From Alphaproteobacteria bacterium (GTDB lineage: Bacteria; Pseudomonadota; Alphaproteobacteria; Reyranellales; Reyranellaceae), in NCBI GenBank assembly GCA_947474005.1, contig CANJHI010000038.1, forward strand, positions 1-36,287: DNA of 36,287 nt, given 5' to 3'. A program made the translations under genes and the position numbers. Shown piece after piece: positions 1 through 7,191 of this stretch; position 1 is the first letter of the stretch, and every line of letters begins with the position of its first letter. The notes under the pieces were generated by a model. That model was given only the letters and a program-made list of their open reading frames with translations, was not told the DNA's origin and did no database searches.

Positions 1-1
1 C

Positions 2-808
2 AAGGCGCGGGAGGAGACCCGCGAGGCGCGCGAGGCCGAGGAGGCGCGGCAGAGCGCGGCGCGCATAGAAGCGGCGCCGAAGTCGATCGAGCGGGCGCTG
101 CTCGATCCGCCATCGCCCAAGCGGGCCATGCCGGCACAGCGTGGCTGGCGGCAGCGGGTGCGCTTCCTCAATCAATTCAAGCGCTGCGGCAGCTATCGCG
201 AGGCCGCGGCCCGCATCGGCGTCGACGAGAGCACGGTGCGGCGCTGGCGCGCCAAGTTCCCGGCCTTTCGCGCGCGCTGCGACGCGATCCTGGCCGAGCG
301 CTTTCAGGAGAAGGCCGACGACCTGAAACTGCGCGCCGGGGAGCCGCGGACGCGGCCGTATTTCTTCAAAGGCAAGCAGATCGGCGAGCAGGTGATCCAT
401 GACGACCGGGCGCTGATGTTCCTGCTGAAGCTGGAGGACGCCCAGCGTGCCCGGGCCGAGGCGCGCGAGGAACGCCTGTTGCAGCGCGCGCACGAGATCC
501 GGCTGAAGGAGATGGAGATCGAGGCGAAAAAGCCCACTCCGAAAATGCACGCGCCTGCCGCGCATTCGGCGGCGCCGGTCGAGGCTCAATCATCCGCTGA
601 GATCAAAGACTTGTCCGCCGTTCCGGCGGACATCGCACCTCCAGAGGTCGTGGAGGCCGCGCCGCCCGTTTCCGCCATCGACCTTCAAGCTCCTCTCCCC
701 CGCGAGGGGGAGAGGTTGGGTGAGGGGGAGAAGGCGGTGACCCCCTCACCTAGCCTCTCCCCCAAGGGGGAGAGGAACATGAGCAGAGAAGAGGAAGACT
801 CGAAGTGA
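2..808 (+). CDS. Helix-turn-helix protein, terminase-small-subunit-like, 5' end outside window
   Basis: The reading frame is open to the left edge, so the gene probably starts outside the window; 268 residues are visible. An ATG at 128 is an alternative start but has no clear ribosome binding site. Visible residues 1-30 are an Ala/Glu/Arg-rich helix. Residues about 63-86 form a helix-turn-helix (AAARIGVDESTVRRW), as in homeodomain-like HTH proteins related to phage terminase small subunits. Then comes a YFFKGKQIGEQ segment with a following D-R-ALMFLLK stretch, usual in that group, and a second charged helix (RARAEAREERLLQRA). The last ~40 residues are Pro/Gly/Glu/Arg-rich and encoded by a palindromic repeat. 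DNA binding is the likely activity; the role is unknown. No other phage genes are nearby. The stop lies two bases from the convergent crotonase gene. Confidence 0.7.
   Translation, partial: KAREETREAREAEEARQSAARIEAAPKSIERALLDPPSPKRAMPAQRGWRQRVRFLNQFKRCGSYREAAARIGVDESTVRRWRAKFPAFRARCDAILAERFQEKADDLKLRAGEPRTRPYFFKGKQIGEQVIHDDRALMFLLKLEDAQRARAEAREERLLQRAHEIRLKEMEIEAKKPTPKMHAPAAHSAAPVEAQSSAEIKDLSAVPADIAPPEVVEAAPPVSAIDLQAPLPREGERLGEGEKAVTPSPSLSPKGERNMSREEEDSK
692..775. repeat. Compound palindromic repeat inside the 3' end of a coding region
   Basis: Three inverted repeats are stacked here. At 692-715 CCTCTCCCCC and GGGGGAGAGG flank GCGA. At 719-749 GTGAGGGGG faces CCCCCTCAC. At 754-775 CCTCTCCCCC and GGGGGAGAGG flank AA. 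The unit resembles dispersed palindromic elements usually found between genes in alphaproteobacteria. Here it is read in frame as the Pro/Arg/Gly/Glu-rich C-terminal tail of the HTH protein and may also form the end-of-transcript hairpin. Confidence 0.75.
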
Positions 809-810
809 CC

Positions 811-1641
811 CTAGCCCGCCTTCTTGTTCAGAACGGCGAACCTGTCCTTCGGGGCCTTCTCGCGCGCCCTGGGGCCGTAGGTCCCCATCTCGATGCGGTG
901 CGGGATGGTGAGCATGTAGTTCTTGAAGGCGCCTTCCATGGCGTGGCGCCAGCCCTGCGCATCCTGCATCTCGTTGACCGAGGCCTTGGCGAGCTTGAGC
1001 GCAAAGGGATCGCGCTCGGCGATCTGCTGGGCGAGCGCCATGGTCTCGTCCTCGAGTTTTGCCCGCGGCACGACGCGATTCACGAGACCGGCCTTCTCGG
1101 CGTCGGCGGCGCTGATGAAGGCGCCGGTGAAGAGATATTCCTTGGTCTTGCGCGGGCCGAAGTCCCACGGCATCGAGAAATACTGCACGTGGCTGCCGCC
1201 CCACTTCACGGCGCGGTCGGCGAACTGGGCGTCTTCGCTGGCCACGATGATGTCGCAGGCCGAGGCGATCATCATGCCGCCCATGATGCAGTAGCCCTGG
1301 ACCTGGGCGATGGTCGGCTTGGGAATGTCGCGCCAGCGCATGGTGTTCTCGAAGAACCGCTCCGACAGGCGCCGGTACTCGGCCTGGAAGCCTTCGACTG
1401 CGTTGACCTTCTGGTCGGCCATCTCCTGCGGGCTACCGAGATCGTGGCCGGCCGAGAAATGCTTGCCGGCACCGGCCAGGATGATGACGCGCACCGACTC
1501 GTCCTTCGTGGCCGCGGTAAAAGCGTCGTCGAGTTCTTCCAGCAGGATGCGGCTTTGCGCGTTCAGCACGTCGGGCCGGTTGGCGGTGATCTTGAGCACT
1601 GCGCCAGTCTGTTCGGTGAGGAGGGTGGTGTAGGTGGTCAT
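811..1641 (-). CDS. Enoyl-CoA hydratase/isomerase (crotonase) family protein
   Basis: The product is 276 residues, normal for the crotonase superfamily, whose members act on acyl-CoA thioesters in the cytoplasm. The start at 1641 (MTTYTTLL) is chosen because its ATG overlaps the TGA of the upstream amidohydrolase in an ATGA junction; a longer in-frame start at 1713 would add an Arg/Pro-rich tail unlike the family. The oxyanion-hole regions are present: FSAGHDL at 62-68 and YCIMGGM at 117-123. The two glutamates of classical enoyl-CoA hydratase are absent: the GGGCEL glutamate aligns with Met124, and the FxxPE glutamate aligns with Ala144. A simple hydratase reaction is therefore uncertain. 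Co-transcription with the amidohydrolase suggests degradation of a carboxylic or aromatic acid. Confidence 0.85.
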   Translation of the reverse strand: MTTYTTLLTEQTGAVLKITANRPDVLNAQSRILLEELDDAFTAATKDESVRVIILAGAGKHFSAGHDLGSPQEMADQKVNAVEGFQAEYRRLSERFFENTMRWRDIPKPTIAQVQGYCIMGGMMIASACDIIVASEDAQFADRAVKWGGSHVQYFSMPWDFGPRKTKEYLFTGAFISAADAEKAGLVNRVVPRAKLEDETMALAQQIAERDPFALKLAKASVNEMQDAQGWRHAMEGAFKNYMLTIPHRIEMGTYGPRAREKAPKDRFAVLNKKAG

Positions 1642-2831
1642 GCGGCGATCCCCCGGAGTTGGTGCAGTTCGGGGGCGAGGCCCGCGCCCATCAGGTCGAT
1701 GAAATTGTCGCAATAGAAACGCTGCTTCTGATGCTCGCTGGTGCCCGCCGTCTCCATGGAAGTCTCGAAGCGCTTGATCGGGTTGCGACCGCCTTCGATG
1801 TGCGGATAGTCGGACGAGAAGAGACAGACCTCATCGCCCGAGTTGGCGATGATCCAGCCCGCATCCTCGTGCGGATAGGGCGTGACGCGGACCTGGCGCT
1901 GGATGAACTCGCTGGGTTTGAGCGACATCTTCTGCAGCCGCTCCTCGTTCTTGTAGAAGGCGTTGTGGGCGCTATCCATGTTGCGCATCCAGCCCGGCAC
2001 CCACGAGGCGCCCTGCTCGATGACGCCGAACTTGAGGCGCGGGAAGCGGTCGAGCACGCGGTCGACCACCAGCGCGGTCAGCGCCTTCATCGGCGGATAG
2101 GCGATGGCCATGTAGTCGATCGACTTGAAATTGTCGTCGCCGCCGTGGAAGTCGGGCACCGGCGGCAGGCCGTTGTTGAAGTAGGCATCTTCCAGCAGCT
2201 TCCCGCCGCCGCCGACGTGGAACACGATCGGCAGTCCGGCCTCCTGGGCGATCGCCCACAACGGATCGAAGCCGATGTGGCTGGGCGAATGATGATCGGG
2301 GCAGCGCGACGGGATCATCAGCGCCTTGGCGCCCATCTCGATCGCCTCGCGCGCGGCCTTCGTGGTGCGCTCGAAGTCGACCAGCGGGATATAACCGGTC
2401 GCCAGCAGGCGCTTGTCGACCGAGCAGAAGTCGACCATGTGGCGCGTGTGGGCGCGGGCCACGGCGTAGGTGAGATCGGCGTCGCGGCCGCCTTCGAGCA
2501 CCGAGGAATAGTTGAGGAGCGCCGTGGTGAACATGAGCTGGCTGGCGAAGCCCAGCAGGTCGACGGAGCGGGGGCGGTCCTGCTTCGCACTGGAGCCGAG
2601 CGCGTCCCAGTTCTTGGCCAGCATGATCTGGCGGTCGTCGAAGTCGGTCGCGGGCTTGGCCGCGAGCTGGGCCGTGAGGCGCGTGCTGTGGAAGCCCTCG
2701 TGGCGTGGAAACAGGACGCTGTCGGTCACGGCGGCGCGGAATTTCGCTTCGAGATGGTCTTCGAGGAAGCCCGGCAGTTCCATGATGTGGGCGTCGGCGT
2801 CGTGAATGACGCGACCGCTGGCGTAAGGCAT
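1638..2831 (-). CDS. Amidohydrolase-2 family (ACMSD-like TIM barrel) protein
   Basis: This 397-residue protein belongs to the amidohydrolase-2 family, metal-dependent TIM barrels that include decarboxylases such as ACMSD and gamma-resorcylate decarboxylase as well as hydrolases. Metal-site candidates are Asp11, Asp13 and His15 in HDADAH, His205 in VFHVGGG and Asp341 in FSSDYPHIEGG. The SSDYPH motif and the length fit the larger members often annotated 'predicted metal-dependent hydrolase'. A strong ribosome binding site (GGAGAGGA) precedes the ATG at 2831. The gene is first in an operon with the crotonase and divergent, across 38 bases, from a fumarylacetoacetase/MhpD-like gene, which suggests a small ring-fission or carboxylate catabolic cluster. 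The substrate cannot be read from sequence. Confidence 0.88.
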   Translation of the reverse strand: MPYASGRVIHDADAHIMELPGFLEDHLEAKFRAAVTDSVLFPRHEGFHSTRLTAQLAAKPATDFDDRQIMLAKNWDALGSSAKQDRPRSVDLLGFASQLMFTTALLNYSSVLEGGRDADLTYAVARAHTRHMVDFCSVDKRLLATGYIPLVDFERTTKAAREAIEMGAKALMIPSRCPDHHSPSHIGFDPLWAIAQEAGLPIVFHVGGGGKLLEDAYFNNGLPPVPDFHGGDDNFKSIDYMAIAYPPMKALTALVVDRVLDRFPRLKFGVIEQGASWVPGWMRNMDSAHNAFYKNEERLQKMSLKPSEFIQRQVRVTPYPHEDAGWIIANSGDEVCLFSSDYPHIEGGRNPIKRFETSMETAGTSEHQKQRFYCDNFIDLMGAGLAPELHQLRGIAA

Positions 2832-2869
2832 TGTCCTCTCCGGTCCGACTTCTTTTGCGCGAGCTTAGC

Positions 2870-3613
2870 ATGACCCCAGACATTTCCTACGCGGTGCGCA
2901 CCCTGCTCGAGGCGCGGCGCAGCGGCCTGCAGGTGGCGCCACCCTTTGCGCTGCCGGACCGCCCTGCGGTCTACGCTATCCAGGACGGCGTGGTTTTAGC
3001 CACTGGTCCGGTCGCGGGCTGGAAGGTGGGCGCGCGCACGCCGACGGCCGAGCCCAATCCCGCGCCGCTGCTGGCGGGCGCCCTGGTGCCGTCGCCGGCT
3101 GCGTTCGACGGCAAGGCGATGCACATGATCGGCGTGGAAGTGGAAATCTCCTTTCACATTGCCGCCGACATTGCCGCGCGCGCAGCACCGGTCGGCCGCG
3201 ACGAGGCGCTCGCCGCCGTGGGCGATGCCTTCGTCGGCATGGAGATCGTCGACACGCGCCTCGCCAATTTCAAGCAGGTCGATCCCGAGTGGCTGCTGGC
3301 CGACAACCAGATGAACCATGCGCTGGTCGTGGGCGGATCGATCAAGAACTGGAAGGGACTCGATTGGGCGAGCTTGCAGGTCAGGCTCGTGGTCGACGGC
3401 AAGACCATCGTCGAGCAGGCGGGCGGTCTCGGTTCGGTCGATCCGGTGCGGCCGCTCGCCTGGATGATCGACCACGCCGTGCGCGAACGCGGCGGCATCC
3501 GCAAGGGCCAGGCGATCACGACGGGATCGTGGACCGGCCTGCGCTACTTCCCGCCCGGCAGCCGCGCGCACGGCGAGTTTGTTGGCCTCGGCACGGTCGA
3601 GGCGTCGTTCTGA
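2870..3613 (+). CDS. 2-keto-4-pentenoate hydratase / fumarylacetoacetate hydrolase family protein
   Basis: A 247-residue protein similar to MhpD-type hydratases and 4-oxalocrotonate decarboxylases of meta-cleavage pathways. Metal-binding glutamates are visible: GVEVEI (Glu90, Glu92) and GMEIVDTR (Glu125). The LLADNQMNHALVVGG segment and the C-terminal TTGSWTGLRYFPPG segment are typical; the latter corresponds to the family TTGTxTG motif. I chose the ATG at 2870 because the protein then begins at the usual N-terminus (MTPDISYAVRTLLEAR). An earlier in-frame ATG at 2831 would overlap the divergent start codon. There is no obvious Shine-Dalgarno. It probably hydrates or decarboxylates a 2-oxo-enoate and may share a pathway with the divergent amidohydrolase and crotonase (inference). 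Confidence 0.85.
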   Translation: MTPDISYAVRTLLEARRSGLQVAPPFALPDRPAVYAIQDGVVLATGPVAGWKVGARTPTAEPNPAPLLAGALVPSPAAFDGKAMHMIGVEVEISFHIAADIAARAAPVGRDEALAAVGDAFVGMEIVDTRLANFKQVDPEWLLADNQMNHALVVGGSIKNWKGLDWASLQVRLVVDGKTIVEQAGGLGSVDPVRPLAWMIDHAVRERGGIRKGQAITTGSWTGLRYFPPGSRAHGEFVGLGTVEASF

Positions 3614-3635
3614 GTCTTCGGCCGCGACCGTAACA

Positions 3636-3664
3636 CCGGGCAATGCTGGCCGGGCATTGTCCGG
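3636..3664 (+). promoter_or_regulatory. Hairpin abutting the DUF1127 start codon
   Basis: CCGGGCAATGC (3636-3646) pairs with GCATTGTCCGG (3654-3664): 11 pairs including one G-U, with a 7-base loop. It lies between the hydratase stop (3613) and the DUF1127 ATG (3667). It could terminate the upstream transcript or fold over the translation start. An overlapping alternative arrangement (GGCCGG/CCGGCC, 3648-3653 and 3661-3666) is also possible. Confidence 0.55.
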
Positions 3665-3666
3665 CC

Positions 3667-3891
3667 ATGCAACAGACGCTTCGATTGATTGTTCTTCCGG
3701 CCGCCCCGCGGGGCGCCGGGCTCCTGCCATCCCTGTTGGGGCCATCGCTGCTGGCCACTCTGGCGATCTGGCGCCGCCGCCGCCGGACACGCCGGCATCT
3801 CGCGCGGCTCGATGCGCGAGATCTCGACGATACAGGCCTCACCCGCGCGCAGCAGCGCGCGGAGGCTTCTAAGTGGTTCTGGCAGGCGTGA
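3667..3891 (+). CDS. DUF1127 (YjiS-like) small protein
   Basis: A 74-residue basic protein. Its C-terminal half (RRHLARLDARDLDDTGLTR, then AEASKWFW, about 42-72) is the DUF1127 domain, common and often multi-copy in alphaproteobacteria. Some members act in phosphate/carbon metabolism or RNA turnover; the role of this copy is unknown. Residues 18-34 are hydrophobic. The start at 3667 is preferred over an ATG at 3643, which lies inside the 3636-3664 hairpin. No Shine-Dalgarno is visible. The gene ends 3 bases before the convergent lipoprotein gene. Confidence 0.8.
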   Translation: MQQTLRLIVLPAAPRGAGLLPSLLGPSLLATLAIWRRRRRTRRHLARLDARDLDDTGLTRAQQRAEASKWFWQA

Positions 3892-3894
3892 GGG

Positions 3895-4299
3895 CTAGTA
3901 GTACCAGCCGGGATACGGGTAGCCACCCCACGGGCCCCAGTCCCAATCGTTCATCGAATTGATGTTGGCGGTCATCTGCTGCTCGTCCGCCATGTTCTTC
4001 TGGAAGACGTTCGCCTGATACTTGCCGTAGGCCGCCTGGTTGCCGACATAGAGGCAGACGCAGACGGTCGGGTCCGGATAGACGTAGAAGACCTGGCCGT
4101 TCTTGATCTCGCGCGAGAACTTGTGCGGCGGCAGGTTCTTGAACGAGGCCTGGCGTGCCGGCGTATTGGCCGGGACGAACTTGAAGCCGGCCGCTGCCAT
4201 CATGTCTTCCTTGTTGCCGATGACCTGCTGCGGATTCTGGCAGGCGGCGACGGCAGCGCACAGGCCCAGAATTGCAAGAGTTGATCCAACCTTAACCAT
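3895..4299 (-). CDS. Small predicted lipoprotein with aromatic/glycine C-terminus
   Basis: A 134-residue protein with a lipoprotein signal: hydrophobic residues 5-19 (GSTLAILGLCAAVAA) followed by a lipobox VAAC, with lipidated Cys at about residue 20. The mature part has no domain I recognise. It contains a VYPDPTVCVCLYVG stretch with two close cysteines and ends in an extreme Trp/Tyr/Gly/Pro run (WDWGPWGGYPYPGWYY). It is probably anchored in the outer or inner membrane facing the periplasm. It is monocistronic, with a good ribosome binding site (GAGGAGGAAG) before ATG 4299. The function is unknown; similar small lipoproteins are widespread in Rhodospirillales-like genomes (from memory). Confidence 0.8.
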   Translation of the reverse strand: MVKVGSTLAILGLCAAVAACQNPQQVIGNKEDMMAAAGFKFVPANTPARQASFKNLPPHKFSREIKNGQVFYVYPDPTVCVCLYVGNQAAYGKYQANVFQKNMADEQQMTANINSMNDWDWGPWGGYPYPGWYY

Positions 4300-4336
4300 C
4301 GCTTCCTCCTCGTTGAACAGTCCTGGGCGCAGTCAA

Positions 4337-5113
4337 TCAAGCGCCCGTCCATTTAGGCGCCCGCTTCTCCAGGAACGCCGCCATGCCTTCGCGGAAATCG
4401 GCGCTACCGTAGGCCAACCGGATCAGGTCGTCGATGCTCTCGTCGGCGATCCGGGCCTGCAGGCGGCGCAGCGCCTCCTTGGTGACCTGCAGGGTGAGGG
4501 GGGCATGGCCGGCGACGGTGCGGGCCACCTCCCCGGCGCGGGCCTGCAGGGCCGCTGTATCGGGTAAAACCTCGCTCACCAGGCCGGCCGCCAGCGCCGT
4601 CGGGGCGTCCATCAGCTTGGCCAGGAAGATCATTTCCTTCACCCGCTGCGGGCCGATCAGGGCGGCGAGGCGCGCATAGTTCGACATCGAGAGGCAGTTG
4701 CCGAGCGTGCGCGAGATGGGAAAGCCGAACTGGGCGTTGGCCGAGGCGATCCGGAGGTCGCAGACCGCGGCGATGGCGGCACCGCCGCCGGTGCAGAAGC
4801 CGGCAATGGCGGCCACCGTCGGCACGGCGCAGCGCTCGATGGCATCCAGGATGCGGTCCATCTTGCGCTCGTAGGCGATGCCGTCCTCGCCGCTTTCGAA
4901 GGTCTTGAACTGGGCGATGTCGGTGCCGGCGGCGAAGGCCTTGTCGCCGGCGCCGGTTATGACCAGTGCCTTGATCCCGCTCCCGGCCGCGCCGGTGCAG
5001 ATCTCGGCCAATCCTTCATACATCGCGAAAGTAAGGGCATTGCGCGCCTGGGGTCGGTTGAAGGTGATCCAGCCGACCTCGCCGCGCTTGTCGTAGAGCA
5101 GTTCTTGGTTCAT
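4337..5113 (-). CDS. Enoyl-CoA hydratase/isomerase (crotonase) family protein, second copy
   Basis: A 258-residue crotonase-fold protein. Oxyanion-hole segments are AFAAGTDI (59-66) and GFCTGGGAA (105-113). As in the first crotonase of the window, the catalytic glutamate positions of classical hydratase are replaced: Ala113 where GGGCEL has Glu, and Ile133 where FGxPE has Glu. The enzyme may therefore be an isomerase, thioesterase or CoA-lyase-like member, or use another acid/base. The two window crotonases are distant in sequence and not a recent duplication. The gene stands alone between the lipoprotein gene and the divergent carbonic anhydrase gene (41-base divergent region). The substrate is unknown. 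Confidence 0.85.
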   Translation of the reverse strand: MNQELLYDKRGEVGWITFNRPQARNALTFAMYEGLAEICTGAAGSGIKALVITGAGDKAFAAGTDIAQFKTFESGEDGIAYERKMDRILDAIERCAVPTVAAIAGFCTGGGAAIAAVCDLRIASANAQFGFPISRTLGNCLSMSNYARLAALIGPQRVKEMIFLAKLMDAPTALAAGLVSEVLPDTAALQARAGEVARTVAGHAPLTLQVTKEALRRLQARIADESIDDLIRLAYGSADFREGMAAFLEKRAPKWTGA

Positions 5114-5154
5114 TTCAGGGTCCCATCATCGGTCGGCATCGTAGACGAGACACC

Positions 5155-5895
5155 ATGGCGTTGGAACGGCTTCTAAAAGGCTTCTCGGACTTCCGTCTGG
5201 GCTATTATCGCGAGCATCTCGATCTGTTCGATCGTCTGGCGTCGGAAGGCCAGTCGCCGAAGATCCTGATCGTGGCCTGCGCCGATGCCCGCGTCGATCC
5301 GGGGATCCTGACGCAGACGGTGCCCGGCGAGCTCTTCACCGTGCGCAACGTGGCGGCAATGGTGCCCCCGGCGCAGTTCCCGCCCGACGCCCGCCACCAC
5401 GGCACATCGGCGGCCATCGAGTTCGCCGTGCGCGGCCTCGGCGTCGAGCATGTGGTCGTTCTGGGACATGCCCTGTGCGGCGGCATCGGGGCTCTCGTCG
5501 ATGGCCGGGGCAGCGTCTATGCCGACTACGACTATCTCTCGACCTGGACCAGCATCGCCCAGGACACGCGCGATCTCGTGGTCCAGGAGCTGAAGGGCCG
5601 GCCGCGCGACGAGGTCGCCCGCGCCGTCGAGCAGGCTGCGGTGCTGAACAGCGTCAAGAACCTGATGAGTTTCCGCTGGATCGCCGACAAGGTCGAAGCC
5701 GGCACGCTGGTGCTGCACGCCTGGTGGTTCAACATGACCAAGGGCCAGCTCTATGCCTTCAATCCCGCGACGGCCGTCTTCGATCCGGTCGTGGGCTTTT
5801 CGGTCGAGCCGACCGTGGGTCCCGGCACGGCGCTGTCATCGATCACGCCGGAGCGCTTCGTGGCCGCGATCGCGGCCACGAAGCCGGCGTTCTGA
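5155..5895 (+). CDS. Beta-class carbonic anhydrase
   Basis: This 246-residue protein has the beta-carbonic anhydrase zinc site: Cys42, Asp44 and Arg46 in CADARVDP, and His105 and Cys108 in GHALCGG. RNVAAMVPP and HGTSAAIEFAV are also typical. The enzyme interconverts CO2 and bicarbonate in the cytoplasm, supplying bicarbonate to carboxylases and buffering pH. The C-terminal part (LMSFRWIADKVEAGTLVLHAWWF) matches the usual 'WV...GxLxLHGWWF' end. The Asp44-Arg46 dyad is intact. It is monocistronic, converging on the class V aminotransferase gene with a 16-base gap. Confidence 0.93.
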   Translation: MALERLLKGFSDFRLGYYREHLDLFDRLASEGQSPKILIVACADARVDPGILTQTVPGELFTVRNVAAMVPPAQFPPDARHHGTSAAIEFAVRGLGVEHVVVLGHALCGGIGALVDGRGSVYADYDYLSTWTSIAQDTRDLVVQELKGRPRDEVARAVEQAAVLNSVKNLMSFRWIADKVEAGTLVLHAWWFNMTKGQLYAFNPATAVFDPVVGFSVEPTVGPGTALSSITPERFVAAIAATKPAF

Positions 5896-5911
5896 CGGCC
5901 CTTGGGATCTA

Positions 5912-7123
5912 CTAGTTCGCCAGCGAGGCGATCGCAGCGTCCACGCCGCCCGGTGCGAACGGCACGCCGGCGGTCTTCATCGCCAGTTCGGTCGTGGCCA
6001 GGCAGCCCAGCAGCATCGGCTCGTTGAGGTCGCCCATGTGGCCGATGCGGAAGACCTTGCCCATCAGCGGCCCCAGCCCGCCGCCCAGCGACAGGTTGTA
6101 GCGATCGACGGCGATCTTGCGGAAGCCGTCCGAGCTCACGCCCTCCGGCATCATCACGGCGGTCACCGAATTGGAGAGACGGTCCGCAGCCTGGCCATAG
6201 AGCGTCGGGCCCTTGCCGTCTGCGCCCCAGGCACGCACCGCGGCGCGAGTCGCGTCGGCCAGGCGGGCATGGCGGGCAAACACGCCGTCGAGGGTTTCTT
6301 CCTCGAGCATCTTCAGAGATTCCTGGAGGCCGAAGAACATGTGCACGGGCGCGGTGCCGACGAACTTCTGCGGCGCGCGGCCGTTCATCATCTCCCAGTT
6401 CCAGTAATGGCGCGGCGCCTTGTTCTTGCGCGAGACCTCAATGGCCTTGTTGCTGACGCCGGTCAACGACATGCCGGTCGGCAGCATCAGGCCCTTCTGG
6501 CTGCCGCCCACGGTCACGTCGACGCCCCAGGCGTCCATCTTGTATTCCATCGAGGCAAGCGAGGAGATCGTGTCGCTGAGCAGCAGCGCGGGATGCTTGG
6601 TCTCGTCCATGGCGCGGCGGATGTCGGCCACCGGCAGCACCATGCCGGTCGCGGTCTCGTTGTGGACGGTGAGCACCGCCTTGATCTCGTGCGCCTTGTC
6701 CTTGGCCAGCCGTTCGGCGAGCTTGGCGACATCGGCGCCGGTGCGCCAGTCGGCGGCGAAAGTCTCGACCTTGATGCCGAGATTGACCGCCATCTCGGCC
6801 CAGCTCAGCGAAAAGTAGCCGGTCTCGACAATCAGCACGGTGTCGCCGGCGGAGAACAGGTTGGCGAGCGCTGCTTCCCAGGCGCCATGGCCGCTGGCGT
6901 TGTACATGTAGAGCGTCTGGTCGGTCTTCAGGACCCGCTTCACGCCGGCATGGCAGGCATGCTGGATGGCCAGGAACTCGTCCGACATGAAGTCGAGGAC
7001 CGGCCGATCCATGGCGCGCAAAACGCGGTCGGGGATGTTGGTGGGGCCGGGATTGTTGAAGAACTGGCGTCCGCGCGGTTTGGCGTTCACGTCGATGCTC
7101 CGGTCTGCGAAAGGTGCGGACAT
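5912..7123 (-). CDS. Class V aminotransferase, serine/alanine-glyoxylate type
   Basis: A 403-residue PLP enzyme of fold type I, class V. Motifs: NNPGPTNIPDRVL (23-35) as in alanine-glyoxylate and serine-glyoxylate aminotransferases; SGHGAWEAAL (77-86), phosphate binding; HNETATG (154-160); Asp184 for the pyridine nitrogen; and SQKG with Lys210 as the Schiff-base lysine. The length and N-terminus fit serine-glyoxylate aminotransferase or the PucG-like purine-pathway members; sequence alone does not separate them. It transfers an amino group to glyoxylate, probably in the cytoplasm. It is divergent from a class III aminotransferase across a 68-base region with two inverted repeats, so the two may be co-regulated. 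Confidence 0.88.
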   Translation of the reverse strand: MSAPFADRSIDVNAKPRGRQFFNNPGPTNIPDRVLRAMDRPVLDFMSDEFLAIQHACHAGVKRVLKTDQTLYMYNASGHGAWEAALANLFSAGDTVLIVETGYFSLSWAEMAVNLGIKVETFAADWRTGADVAKLAERLAKDKAHEIKAVLTVHNETATGMVLPVADIRRAMDETKHPALLLSDTISSLASMEYKMDAWGVDVTVGGSQKGLMLPTGMSLTGVSNKAIEVSRKNKAPRHYWNWEMMNGRAPQKFVGTAPVHMFFGLQESLKMLEEETLDGVFARHARLADATRAAVRAWGADGKGPTLYGQAADRLSNSVTAVMMPEGVSSDGFRKIAVDRYNLSLGGGLGPLMGKVFRIGHMGDLNEPMLLGCLATTELAMKTAGVPFAPGGVDAAIASLAN

Positions 7124-7145
7124 TAGGCTCGCGGCACTTGGCGAA

Positions 7146-7160
7146 GCAAGCGAGGCTTGC
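7146..7160. promoter_or_regulatory. Inverted repeat, candidate operator between divergent aminotransferases
   Basis: GCAAGC and GCTTGC flank GAG: a perfect 6-base dyad in the 68-base divergent region between starts at 7123 and 7192. Position and symmetry suggest a regulator-binding site. No regulator gene is adjacent. Confidence 0.4.
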
Positions 7161-7170
7161 GATGCTCTGC

Positions 7171-7182
7171 CATTAGTTAATG
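7171..7182. promoter_or_regulatory. Inverted repeat CATTA-GT-TAATG
   Basis: A perfect 5+2+5 dyad lying 9 bases before the ATG at 7192 and just upstream of its GAGG ribosome binding site (7184-7187). It could be an operator affecting the class III aminotransferase operon. It is AT-rich compared with its surroundings. Confidence 0.35.
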
Positions 7183-7191
7183 TGAGGGCTC

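Noticed and set aside
2..808. A prophage remnant, because of the terminase-like HTH
   Set aside because: No other phage genes, integrase or attachment repeats are visible nearby.
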